Positions 1 through 6,230 are shown, counted from the first letter of the stretch. The stretch is 9,143 nt of DNA from Candidatus Bathyarchaeum sp. (GCA_003096255.1 PIXS01000201.1:1-9143); one strand, 5' to 3'. A program made the numbers and translations. The notes: generated by a model not told the origin, from the letters alone.

Positions 1-1891
1 CATAGTTCCATGTGAAGAATTTGCCGTCAGCAATGATTCCACCTACACCAAAGGAGTAGAATGGATAAACAGTGTTACCTGTTTCTCCAGTGTATGGAGA
101 TTCGTAAACCGATTTTGCTTCGGCTTCATATTTCCAGACTATGCTTCCATCGTCCCAGTCAAAGGCGTAAACTCCGTCCATGGATTCTCTGAAAATCATT
201 CCATAAGCCGACATCGTAGAGTAAGCACCAAAGCCTGCAGAGCCCCAAGGATAGTCCATTTTTTCGCTTTGCCACGCGAAGTCACCTGTTGCTAGGTCAT
301 ATGCTTCGTAGTATCCTCTTGAAGATAGAATTGCGAGTTTTCCGTGGTCAACCAGGTTGCAGATTCCACTGTATTGTGGTTCGTCAATTGTTTGAGTCCA
401 CAACTCTTCACCCGTGTATAGGTCATATCCCGTCAGAGTCATTCCAACGTATGAACCTGCTTCCGTGAGTCCAGAAACTGAAGCTCCATAGCCTGCCGCA
501 AAGTCTATGAGGCTTGGAAGGCTGCCCATTGCATAGCTTGTGTTACTGAGAACCCTGCTAGCTAAGTCTGTGCTTGTTCCTGCTGTGGTCCAGTTTATCA
601 AACGGTATTCTGGGTGCGTCTGATTGCCTATGTTCTGTATACTCAAAACACATGGCATTGTTTCACGTGAGAATGCGTTTTGATAATATGTACCAGAGTC
701 TAAAGGTGCAATAGAAGCGTTAAGAGTCATGTCACCTGACCATGGATCATACTTGTATAGGTGTCCGTTGATGATTTTGATGAGACTTACTGCAAAAGTT
801 CCTGTTGCTTCGCCTTGTGATGGATCTGTTGTTGAGTATTCGATGGTGTCAGGTACATATGAAGTTGTCATTGGCCAGAAGCCCCACATCAATGTTGTAG
901 TTACGAGAGCTTCCTTTTCCCAATACACTTCTCCAGTACGTAAGTCATAGCATCGCCACATTGTTTGTCCATCGGTTGCAACCTTTGTGTACGTGTCATA
1001 GCATCGTCCAGAATAGATGATGTCTGGCGAAGGAATTCCACTACTTAATCCACCGCCTGCACTGTTACCAAATTGTTTTGCCTGACCGCCAATCATGCCC
1101 GCGATTGCTTCTTGACGTTTCCACGCGATGTGTGCGCTGTCTGGTGCTTCGACCCATGGAGTAAACTTCTGATCAGGACTCCAAACTTTGGCAGTGTTAG
1201 GATACACTGTGTCCCAGTTTGGGTCTTCATATCCAACATAGCCAGTTCCAGGCCAGTTTCCTAGGGATGGCCACCAGTCTCTGTGCTCAACTTGTACTGG
1301 TCGAGTCCAGTAGTCATCGGTGATTCCTGGTTCAGGCCAAGGATACACAAGAGAATCTTGGACAACCAATGTTAGGTCTCCAGAAGTACTAGGATTGTAA
1401 TATGCAGATTCAAGAGTAACAAGACCCATTTCCATGAATCCTCCTTCAACTAAAGCTCCAGGGAAGTATGTTCCTTGGAAGTCGAATCTGATTGTCCATT
1501 CACCTACTTCGCTTGCAATCCATTCGAACCGTGCTGTTGCGTCGGCTTTGTACGAGTTGATTAAGAATTCTGTTTCTTCTCCGCTGGGTGTTGTGATTGT
1601 TACTTTGTAATCTGGATGATATCGGGAAGCATGGGTTGCTGGCGAAGTCCAAAGGTTAACCAAAAAGGTTTCACCTACACCTACTGGATTAGGCCTAAAA
1701 CTACAGTGGGCGGTAGTATCAATTGTAACAGACGGGTCAGCACCAGAAGGCAAGGGTCCAGCAACTGGTACTTCTCCCTCTTCTTCTTGAGCCACAACGG
1801 TCGCGCTTGACATCAACATAAAAGCAGATGTCAATAGTATAGCAATAATGATTGTAGCTGTAAATCTGGGTTTATTTATTGAAAAGTTCAT
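1..1891 (-). CDS. Secreted beta-propeller protein with PQQ-like repeats (N-terminal 630 codons; 3' end beyond the window)
   Basis: Uninterrupted reading frame from ATG at 1891 to the left edge. Residues 1-10 are short and basic, 11-33 are hydrophobic, and VVAQ (32-35) followed by an acidic stretch looks like a signal peptide and cleavage region, so the protein is probably extracellular or membrane-tethered. Residues about 53-165 look like an Ig-like beta-sandwich. A Trp/Pro-rich linker (about 183-215, with DDYW and RDWW) leads to blade motifs of the form D-x-x-(T/D)-G-x-x-x-W at 315-327, 489-501, 531-543 and 577-589, the pattern of PQQ-like beta-propeller repeats. N-glycosylation sequons occur at N391, N423, N433 and N450. 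No catalytic residues can be named; a surface or binding role is inference, and the repeat does not prove that PQQ is bound. The start is supported by AGAGGAG about seven bases upstream. The C-terminus, including any membrane anchor, is not visible. Confidence 0.9.
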   Translation of the reverse strand, partial: MNFSINKPRFTATIIIAILLTSAFMLMSSATVVAQEEEGEVPVAGPLPSGADPSVTIDTTAHCSFRPNPVGVGETFLVNLWTSPATHASRYHPDYKVTITTPSGEETEFLINSYKADATARFEWIASEVGEWTIRFDFQGTYFPGALVEGGFMEMGLVTLESAYYNPSTSGDLTLVVQDSLVYPWPEPGITDDYWTRPVQVEHRDWWPSLGNWPGTGYVGYEDPNWDTVYPNTAKVWSPDQKFTPWVEAPDSAHIAWKRQEAIAGMIGGQAKQFGNSAGGGLSSGIPSPDIIYSGRCYDTYTKVATDGQTMWRCYDLRTGEVYWEKEALVTTTLMWGFWPMTTSYVPDTIEYSTTDPSQGEATGTFAVSLIKIINGHLYKYDPWSGDMTLNASIAPLDSGTYYQNAFSRETMPCVLSIQNIGNQTHPEYRLINWTTAGTSTDLASRVLSNTSYAMGSLPSLIDFAAGYGASVSGLTEAGSYVGMTLTGYDLYTGEELWTQTIDEPQYSGICNLVDHGKLAILSSRGYYEAYDLATGDFAWQSEKMDYPWGSAGFGAYSTMSAYGMIFRESMDGVYAFDWDDGSIVWKYEAEAKSVYESPYTGETGNTVYPFYSFGVGGIIADGKFFTWNY

Positions 1892-2135
1892 TTTTTTCTC
1901 CTCTCATTTCTTTTTTCCTTTTTGTAGCTGAGTTTTGTTCGAATTCAGCAATCACAAAATGGGTCATCAGATACAAGAGTCACATAGTGCTTAACAGTGG
2001 AAAACCGGCAGAGAAATCAACGTGACGTTTGTAATGAAACCTGCATGAATTAATGAATTTTTTCTCCTCTTGAACATAACTTAACGTGTTTGTAGTTCCA
2101 ATTGCTGGAAACGACCATCACTCATCAACGAGCGT
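1892..2135 (-). promoter_or_regulatory. Long 5' leader region of the beta-propeller gene with a duplicated ribosome-binding sequence
   Basis: This stretch has no convincing gene. On the minus strand the 13-mer AGAGGAGAAAAAA lies directly before the start codon (1892-1904) and again at 2058-2070. The second copy serves no good gene: the nearest following ATG is 17 bases away and opens only a 9-codon frame. An ATG at 2077, just before the copy, opens a 28-codon frame ending at 1991 that lacks its own ribosome-binding site. No TATA box is visible at the 40-51 base distance seen for other genes here, so transcription probably starts further upstream and leaves an untranslated leader of about 220-240 nt. 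This is inferred from sequence only. Confidence 0.45.
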
Positions 2136-2161
2136 GTATATAATTCGGTGAAAATATAAAG
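2136..2161 (-). promoter_or_regulatory. Two candidate TATA boxes for the beta-propeller gene
   Basis: Read on the minus strand, CTTTATATTT (2161-2152) and AATTATATAC (2145-2136) both resemble the archaeal TATA element. With the usual spacing of about 25 bases they would place starts near 2130 and 2113. They are the best TATA-like elements between this gene and the AIM24 terminator. Confidence 0.45.
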
Positions 2162-2257
2162 TTTTGCACTTTTCTTCGTTCACAAGTGATATTTGGAAAC
2201 GATTTAAACATTTGAGGGTGTTAATGGTTGATTTTATGCTAAACTAAAGCAAAGTTC

Positions 2258-2308
2258 AAAAAAAACTAAAAAAAATAAAGAAAAAAGCAAGAAAATGTTT
2301 ATCTTGCT
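2258..2308 (-). terminator. Hairpin plus T-tracts terminating the AIM24-family gene
   Basis: On the minus strand the arms AGCAAGA and TCTTGCT (2302-2308 and 2286-2292) form a 7-bp stem with a 9-nt loop that contains the gene's TAA stop codon. The stem is followed at once by T6, T8 and T8 tracts down to 2258. Archaeal polymerase can terminate at T-tracts alone; here a bacterial-style hairpin precedes them. Confidence 0.75.
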
Positions 2309-2994
2309 CGGGATTGGACTCTAGGCTCTAGTAGTGTCCACAGCCAGTCAACGAATTCTCGCAGGTTTTTGGTTTGAATGTAAACTTCTCCTGGACCTTT
2401 TATTTCAGTTACTAGTCCCTCTCCGCCTAGAAGAGTTGATTTTAGGCCACCGAATTTTTTAACTTTGTAGTCACAGGTGTCGCTGAAGGCTACTAGATGG
2501 AAGTTGTCGACAATCAACTTTTTATCTGCTTCTAAGGTGTGTTTGTCTATAGCTCCAAAAGTGTTTATGAACAGTTTCCCTTCTCCTGAGGACTTTATCA
2601 TAAACAAACCTTGCCCGAACAAACCCTTAGTGAAGCCTTGCCACTTGATGTCCAAGTCAACATTTTGCGTAGATGCAATATACGAAGAAGATTGGATGAT
2701 GTAGCCTTTATTCTGGGCAATTTCGAGAGTTTCTATGTCGCCTACTGGAGCAGAAACAAAGGCAACTTCTCCAGGTTGGTTTTGTGCCGTGTAATCGTTA
2801 ACGAAGAAGGATTGCCGTCCAAAAAGGGAGAGCCCCAAAGTTCCTAGGAAGCTTTTTTCTCGTTTGCGTGTTTTAACGTCTATGTTGGGTTCCATGTAGG
2901 TCATGGCTCCAGCTTCTGCTGTTACGGTTTCGTTAGGTTCCAGACCGACAACAAGCATGGAATATGATGGCTTGTACTTAATTTCGTAATTCAT
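2299..2994 (-). CDS. AIM24 / TIGR00266 family protein
   Basis: A 231-residue protein matching the widespread AIM24 (DUF124, TIGR00266) beta-barrel-like family. The visible family pattern runs through the whole chain: AEAGAMTYM near residue 26, a phenylalanine-rich QSFFVNDYTA near 61, GDIETLEI near 85, VDNFHLVAFSDT near 152-163, and the C-terminal GGLKSTLLGGEGLV then GPGEVYIQTKN near 172-200. There is no signal peptide or membrane segment. The biochemical function of the family is not settled; yeast AIM24 is mitochondrial, and prokaryotic members have no established reaction. ATG at 2994 is preferred over an in-frame TTG at 3000 because GGTGA (3006-3002) lies seven bases before the ATG but only one before the TTG. 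The gene has its own promoter and terminator and is divergent from the secreted-protein gene at 3185. Confidence 0.92.
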   Translation of the reverse strand: MNYEIKYKPSYSMLVVGLEPNETVTAEAGAMTYMEPNIDVKTRKREKSFLGTLGLSLFGRQSFFVNDYTAQNQPGEVAFVSAPVGDIETLEIAQNKGYIIQSSSYIASTQNVDLDIKWQGFTKGLFGQGLFMIKSSGEGKLFINTFGAIDKHTLEADKKLIVDNFHLVAFSDTCDYKVKKFGGLKSTLLGGEGLVTEIKGPGEVYIQTKNLREFVDWLWTLLEPRVQSRAR

Positions 2995-3001
2995 TTTCAA
3001 T

Positions 3002-3008
3002 TCACCTT
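3002..3008 (-). promoter_or_regulatory. Ribosome-binding site deciding the AIM24-family start
   Basis: AAGGTGA on the minus strand matches the archaeal anti-Shine-Dalgarno sequence. Its spacing (7 nt to ATG at 2994, 1 nt to TTG at 3000) selects the ATG. Confidence 0.75.
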
Positions 3009-3040
3009 CTGAATGCGAGTAAAACTGTGTAGTGTTCCGA

Positions 3041-3050
3041 TTTAAAATTA
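3041..3050 (-). promoter_or_regulatory. Candidate TATA box for the AIM24-family gene
   Basis: TAATTTTAAA on the minus strand is centred about 51 bases before the ATG, predicting a leader of roughly 25 nt that carries the GGTGA site. Confidence 0.55.
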
Positions 3051-3107
3051 TCCTGAACCGTAATCATATTGGAAGCAAAATTTTGTCTTAAAAAAGTAAG
3101 TACAGAT

Positions 3108-3128
3108 TTTAGAACACCATGTTCTAAA
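3108..3128. promoter_or_regulatory. Perfect 21-bp palindrome, candidate operator
   Basis: Nine-base arms TTTAGAACA and TGTTCTAAA flank a 3-bp centre (CCA). It lies in the control region between the divergent AIM24-family and secreted-protein genes. Its right edge is about 9 bases before the candidate TATA box of the plus-strand gene, just outside the BRE position; it is about 58 bases beyond the minus-strand TATA. Arm length and centre fit a dimeric helix-turn-helix regulator. No regulator gene is recognisable in the window, so the binding protein is unknown. Confidence 0.55.
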
Positions 3129-3136
3129 GCATGGCA

Positions 3137-3145
3137 CTATATTAC
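3137..3145 (+). promoter_or_regulatory. Candidate TATA box for the 135-residue secreted protein
   Basis: CTATATTAC is centred about 44 bases before the ATG at 3185, giving a leader of about 20 nt that contains the AAGGTGA ribosome-binding site at 3172-3178. Confidence 0.5.
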
Positions 3146-3184
3146 GCAACCAACAGGTTTGTGTTGTAACAAAGGTGAATCAAA

Positions 3185-3592
3185 ATGAACAAAATGGGCT
3201 TTGTAAGTCTGATAATAGTAGTGACTTGTTTCTTAACTGCAACAGCACTTGGAATGCAAAATGGAACCGTTCCTGAACAACCACAAGAAAAACCAGAACC
3301 ACCAGAACTTGCACGAGATGCTGCACTCGATTACATTTTACAAACACACGCGGAACTTGTTACAGTTCAGCTCCCAACAGACTGGGAAATGGAAAACTTG
3401 ACCCCTGGAATTCTTGGCGCATCCCATCTGCAGTTCACCAGCGGGGGATGGACAGTAACTGTGAGTTACGCAGTTGTGCTGGAACCCACATACTCAGTTG
3501 AAGTGAACCACACATGCGAAATAAATTTCCAATGGTCAGGAACAGTTAGTCAAAATGGGGCGGCTGTAGAAACTAGCTTTTCAGTAGCTTAG
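3185..3592 (+). CDS. Small secreted protein of an unnamed archaeal domain family
   Basis: A 135-residue protein. Residues 1-23 form a signal peptide (MNKMG, then a hydrophobic core, ending near ALG). A Pro/Glu-rich linker follows (about 29-41). The remaining 95 residues form one compact domain: a predicted helix beginning ARDAALDYI (43-51), then LPTDWEMENLTP (63-74), then beta-strands with SGGWTVTVSYAVV (86-98) and a final NFQWSGTVSQNG segment (114-125). I recall similar ARDxAxxY...GxWxVxVxYxVV domains in secreted archaeal proteins but cannot name a function. Sequons at N26, N71 and N108 suggest surface glycosylation. There is no cysteine pair, metal motif or catalytic signature. The start is supported by AAGGTGA six bases before the ATG. 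It sits beside the 21-bp palindrome and ends in its own terminator. Confidence 0.82.
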   Translation: MNKMGFVSLIIVVTCFLTATALGMQNGTVPEQPQEKPEPPELARDAALDYILQTHAELVTVQLPTDWEMENLTPGILGASHLQFTSGGWTVTVSYAVVLEPTYSVEVNHTCEINFQWSGTVSQNGAAVETSFSVA

Positions 3593-3604
3593 TAAAACTG
3601 GACT

Positions 3605-3633
3605 CAAAACTGGTTTTGTTTCTTTCTTTTTCC
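3605..3633 (+). terminator. Inverted repeat and T-rich tract after the secreted-protein gene
   Basis: CAAAAC and GTTTTG separated by TG (3605-3618) are followed by a pyrimidine tract with T3, T3 and T5 runs. It starts 13 bases after the stop codon and separates the gene from ABCE1, whose promoter lies just downstream. Confidence 0.55.
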
Positions 3634-3679
3634 AGATTAAAAACCAACAACAACCAAAAATAACAGTTGTGAGCATCAA

Positions 3680-3704
3680 ATTCTTATTATGCGGTTTTAT
3701 TTTA
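3680..3704 (+). promoter_or_regulatory. Candidate promoter of ABCE1
   Basis: ATTCTTATTATG (3680-3691) is centred about 44 bases before the ATG at 3729, matching the spacing of other promoters here. A second AT-rich run, TTTTATTTTA (3694-3703), is less well placed. Confidence 0.4.
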
Positions 3705-3728
3705 CGTTACGAAAGGTATTGGTTGAAG

Positions 3729-5522
3729 ATGGTTCGAATAGCAGTTCTTGACCAAGAAAGATGCGAATCCAAACGTTGCGGTAGAGTATGTCATCGTTTT
3801 TGTCCACCAGTTAGAAACAACATTGAAACAATTGTGTTTGATGGCGACACACCCCAAATCGTTGAAAGCTTGTGTGTAGGATGCGGAATATGTGTCAGAA
3901 AATGCCCCTTCAAAGCCATTTCTATAGTTAACTTGGCAGACGAGCTGGAAACAGATTGCAGCCACAGGTTCGGACCAAACTCATTCAAACTGTTCAGGCT
4001 CCCAACACCATCACCCGGTGTAGTTCTTGGGCTTCTGGGACAGAACGGTATAGGAAAAACAACCGCCCTTCACGTTCTATCAGGAGAACTAAAACCCAAC
4101 TTGGGCCAGTTTGACAATCCACCAGAATGGGCAGATTTGATTCAACATTTCCGGGGTTCAACTTTGCAAGACTATTTCCAGAAATTAAGTGAAGGAAAAA
4201 TGAAGGTTGTTCACAAGCCCCAGTATGTAGACAAAATTTCACGGGTTGTTTCAGGCGAAGTGGGTCAGCTTCTTGAAAAAGTTGATGAACGAAACAAATT
4301 GAACGACCTCACGGAACAACTTCAGTTAAAGACCATCTGGAACAGAGACCTCAAAGTTTTGAGTGGAGGAGAACTCCAAAGAGTGGCAGTTGCGGCATCC
4401 ATCTGTAGGGAAGCAGACGTCTATCTTTTTGACGAGCCCACAAGTTATCTAGACGTAAAACAGCGGCTTCAGGTAGCTAAAGCCATTCGAACACTAACAC
4501 AGGACCAAAAAACGGTAATTGTTGCAGAGCACGACCTAGCAATTCTGGATTATCTGTCTGACCAAATATGCATCTTTTATGGTGACCCCGGAGTTTATGG
4601 TGTAGTTTCTCATGTTCACGGCGTAAGAGTAGGAATAAACATCTACCTCGAAGGATACATCCCAGACGAGAATGTGCGGTTCAGAAACGAGCCAATAATG
4701 TTTAATGTTAGACCCCCTGCTTCAGGAGGACTAACCGCAGGTGAAACCCTCCTAAAATGGAGTGAAATAACCAAATCCTTTAGCGGTTTCAATTTTAAAT
4801 CAACACCCGGAGAGGTCAAAAGAGGAGAAGTTGTAGGCATATTCGGTCCAAACGGTATCGGAAAAACAACTTTTGTGAAGATGCTTGCAGGAATAGAAAA
4901 AGCAGACTCTGGAGAAACAACCGCAGATGACGACATGAAAATCAGTTACAAACCCCAGTACATCTCGCCAGAATATAATGGGACAGTAGAAGACCTGCTA
5001 AAAGAAACAGCAGACAAAGAGTTTGGAACTAGCTTGTATCGAAGCCAGATTTTGGAGCCTCTTAAGATTCCGTTTCTTTTTGAAAGAGACATCAACGAAC
5101 TCAGCGGAGGGGAACTTCAAAGAGTTGCCATCGCAGCTTGCTTATCTCGAGAAGCTGAACTGTATTTGTTAGACGAGCCCAGCGCATACCTAGACGTTGA
5201 AGACAGGCTTTCCGCAGCCCGAACAATCCGAAAAGTAATCGAAAACAGGAAGGTAACCGCTTTCGTAGTAGAGCACGATGTAGTTGCACAGGACTTTATA
5301 GCCGACCGACTGATGATTTTCTCTGGTGAGCCAGGAATTCAGGGTTTTGCTAATCCTCCAACAGGCTTGCGAAAAGGAATGAACAGTTTCCTTGAAGATA
5401 TGGCCATCACTTTTAGGAGAGACCCACAAACTAAACGTCCGCGAGTTAATAAAGAAGGGTCAAGGCTGGACAGAGAGCAGAAAGAGTTAGGCGAATATTA
5501 TTACATGGGAATCGAAGAATAG
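3729..5522 (+). CDS. abce1: ABCE1 / Rli1 ribosome-recycling ATPase
   Basis: A complete 597-residue ABCE1, the soluble twin-ATPase that splits post-termination ribosomes with aRF1/aPelota and stays on the small subunit into initiation. The N-terminal iron-sulfur domain has all eight cysteines: C12, C17, C21, C25 (Cx4Cx3Cx3CP) and C49, C52, C55, C59 (Cx2Cx2Cx3CP), binding two [4Fe-4S] clusters. Nucleotide-binding domain 1 has Walker A at 101-112 (QNGIGKTT), signature LSGGELQ at 211-217, Walker B FDEPTSYLD at 234-242 and switch His268. Domain 2 has Walker A at 370-381, LSGGELQ at 458-464, LDEPSAYLD at 481-489 and His516. The hinge and C-terminal arms are intact and the length is normal. The frame is open upstream to a GTG at 3669, but family proteins start at MxRIAVLD, so ATG 3729 is used. 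It is a single gene, not in an operon. Confidence 0.98.
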   Translation: MVRIAVLDQERCESKRCGRVCHRFCPPVRNNIETIVFDGDTPQIVESLCVGCGICVRKCPFKAISIVNLADELETDCSHRFGPNSFKLFRLPTPSPGVVLGLLGQNGIGKTTALHVLSGELKPNLGQFDNPPEWADLIQHFRGSTLQDYFQKLSEGKMKVVHKPQYVDKISRVVSGEVGQLLEKVDERNKLNDLTEQLQLKTIWNRDLKVLSGGELQRVAVAASICREADVYLFDEPTSYLDVKQRLQVAKAIRTLTQDQKTVIVAEHDLAILDYLSDQICIFYGDPGVYGVVSHVHGVRVGINIYLEGYIPDENVRFRNEPIMFNVRPPASGGLTAGETLLKWSEITKSFSGFNFKSTPGEVKRGEVVGIFGPNGIGKTTFVKMLAGIEKADSGETTADDDMKISYKPQYISPEYNGTVEDLLKETADKEFGTSLYRSQILEPLKIPFLFERDINELSGGELQRVAIAACLSREAELYLLDEPSAYLDVEDRLSAARTIRKVIENRKVTAFVVEHDVVAQDFIADRLMIFSGEPGIQGFANPPTGLRKGMNSFLEDMAITFRRDPQTKRPRVNKEGSRLDREQKELGEYYYMGIEE

Positions 5523-5542
5523 CGAAAGTTAATCGTCTGTTC

Positions 5543-5755
5543 TTATTTTTTTCCAATTTTTCGTCTTACGACGCTGTGTTTTTGTTTTCGTCGTCTTAGA
5601 CCTTTTACTGACAGATTTTTATCAAGTGAGGGCTCAACTTTTTTTTCAGCAACTACAGTTGCTGCTGATTTTTTCAATTTAAAGCCTCTTACATCATAAT
5701 TTATTGCAAAGTAGTCATAAAAGATTGTTTGTAAAGGTTTCTTGACTAAATGCAA
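5543..5755 (-). CDS. Doubtful small basic protein, hypothetical
   Basis: An open frame of 70 codons from TTG at 5755. An internal TTG at 5677 has a better ribosome-binding site (AGAGG seven bases upstream) and would give 44 residues. The product is Lys/Arg-rich, with GLRRRKQKHS and RRKIGKK near the C-terminus, and would suit nucleic-acid binding, but I do not recognise a family. There are strong reasons for doubt. The frame lies opposite the 3' region of ABCE1, whose T-tracts automatically read as lysine codons on this strand. It contains a perfect 18-bp palindrome. It lacks an ATG and has no T-tract after its stop. It is convergent with ABCE1, with 20 bases between the two stops. Confidence 0.28.
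   Translation of the reverse strand: MHLVKKPLQTIFYDYFAINYDVRGFKLKKSAATVVAEKKVEPSLDKNLSVKGLRRRKQKHSVVRRKIGKK
5546..5561 (+). terminator. T-tract terminator of ABCE1
   Basis: T7 (5546-5552) and T5 (5557-5561) begin 24 bases after the ABCE1 stop codon, with no hairpin before them. This is the usual hairpin-free archaeal type. Confidence 0.65.
5647..5674 (+). terminator. Hairpin with T-tract downstream of ABCE1
   Basis: CAGCAACT and AGTTGCTG (5647-5654, 5657-5664) form a perfect palindrome with 8-base arms around AC. As RNA it gives a 7-bp stem with a UACA tetraloop, followed by CTGA and T6 (5669-5674); T8 precedes it (5639-5646). On the plus strand it looks like a second, backup terminator about 125 bases after the ABCE1 stop. 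Confidence 0.5.
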
Positions 5756-5827
5756 GTCACCAAAAAGATGAATGTCTAACCCACTTGCTGGATTACGCGT
5801 TTATTGTTGCTTTTCGTCTAGTTACGG

Positions 5828-6064
5828 CTAGGGTGTGACTTTGCTTAGTTGTTGGGTGTCGGTTTGGTTTAATGAATATACGTCGTACATCAGGGTGTCT
5901 GTTTGGTTCATGATCATGTCTTCAAGTTCGTGTATTTTATCGATTTGAGGAGAATTCTCGGTGTCAATTGTTTGTTCAAATATTGCAACTGTGTAGTTGA
6001 CAACCACGCATGCTAGGAGTACTGCAGAAGTTACAAAAAGCAATGTTGCTACGGTTGTTTGCAT
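5828..6064 (-). CDS. Small single-pass membrane protein, pilin-like N-terminus
   Basis: A 78-residue protein with one hydrophobic segment at about residues 4-29 (TVATLLFVTSAVLLACVVV) starting almost at the N-terminus, then a hydrophilic, acidic domain. The arrangement recalls archaeal type IV pilin-like or archaellin-like small proteins, and I associate this N-terminus with Bathyarchaeia, but no class III prepilin peptidase site (basic residues plus Gly) precedes it, so it is not a standard pilin. The outer domain carries two copies of NQTDT (53-57 and 66-70), each a glycosylation sequon, encoded by 15-base repeats (5894-5908 and 5855-5869) with one mismatch and 39 bases apart. A candidate TATA box lies 40 bases upstream. 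The start ATG is preceded by GAGAGGGA with very short spacing. Function unknown. Confidence 0.72.
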   Translation of the reverse strand: MQTTVATLLFVTSAVLLACVVVNYTVAIFEQTIDTENSPQIDKIHELEDMIMNQTDTLMYDVYSLNQTDTQQLSKVTP

Positions 6065-6066
6065 TC

Positions 6067-6109
6067 CCTCTCACACAGCTAGTCTGAGAGGTTTTTTTGT
6101 ATATTATCG
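6067..6109 (-). promoter_or_regulatory. TATA box and inverted repeat at the start of the small membrane protein
   Basis: On the minus strand CGATAATATAC (6109-6099) is a TATA candidate. Directly downstream, CCTCTCA and TGAGAGG (6091-6085, 6073-6067) form a perfect 7-bp inverted repeat with an 11-nt spacer, whose inner arm is the putative ribosome-binding site. Transcription from this TATA box would start near 6079, inside the loop, so the hairpin would form only in a longer transcript. On the plus strand the same repeat is followed by T7 (6092-6098) and looks like an intrinsic terminator. Confidence 0.45.
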
Positions 6110-6217
6110 GTTATTCTGGGAGTTTACTCATTCTTGATTCAAAACTATTCCCGTTTTTTATTTAGGTCAAAAAATAGACATGTCAAACAAAATCGAGTTC
6201 CCCCCGTTTAGAAGCAG

Positions 6218-6230
6218 AAAAAATAATATG
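6218..6230 (+). promoter_or_regulatory. Candidate TATA box for the phosphoribosyltransferase
   Basis: AAAAAATAATATG is centred about 42 bases before ATG 6267, consistent with a leader of about 20 nt. The spacing supports ATG 6267 over the internal ATG at 6297. Confidence 0.45.

Noticed and set aside
1991..2077. A 28-codon minus-strand frame in the leader of the beta-propeller gene.
   Set aside because: It has no ribosome-binding site before its ATG and no recognisable product; kept only as a possible leader peptide under findings.
3111..3125. The core AGAACA-CCA-TGTTCT is textually identical to the animal steroid-receptor response element.
   Set aside because: Nuclear steroid receptors do not occur in archaea; the match only reflects that both are 15-bp dimer sites.
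3669..3728. A 20-residue N-terminal extension of ABCE1 from GTG 3669.
   Set aside because: Family members start at MxRIAVLD, which matches ATG 3729; the extension also overlaps the likely promoter.
6177..6184. The 8-bp palindrome GACATGTC upstream of the phosphoribosyltransferase promoter.
   Set aside because: It is too short to stand out from chance in 9 kb and has no second copy nearby.
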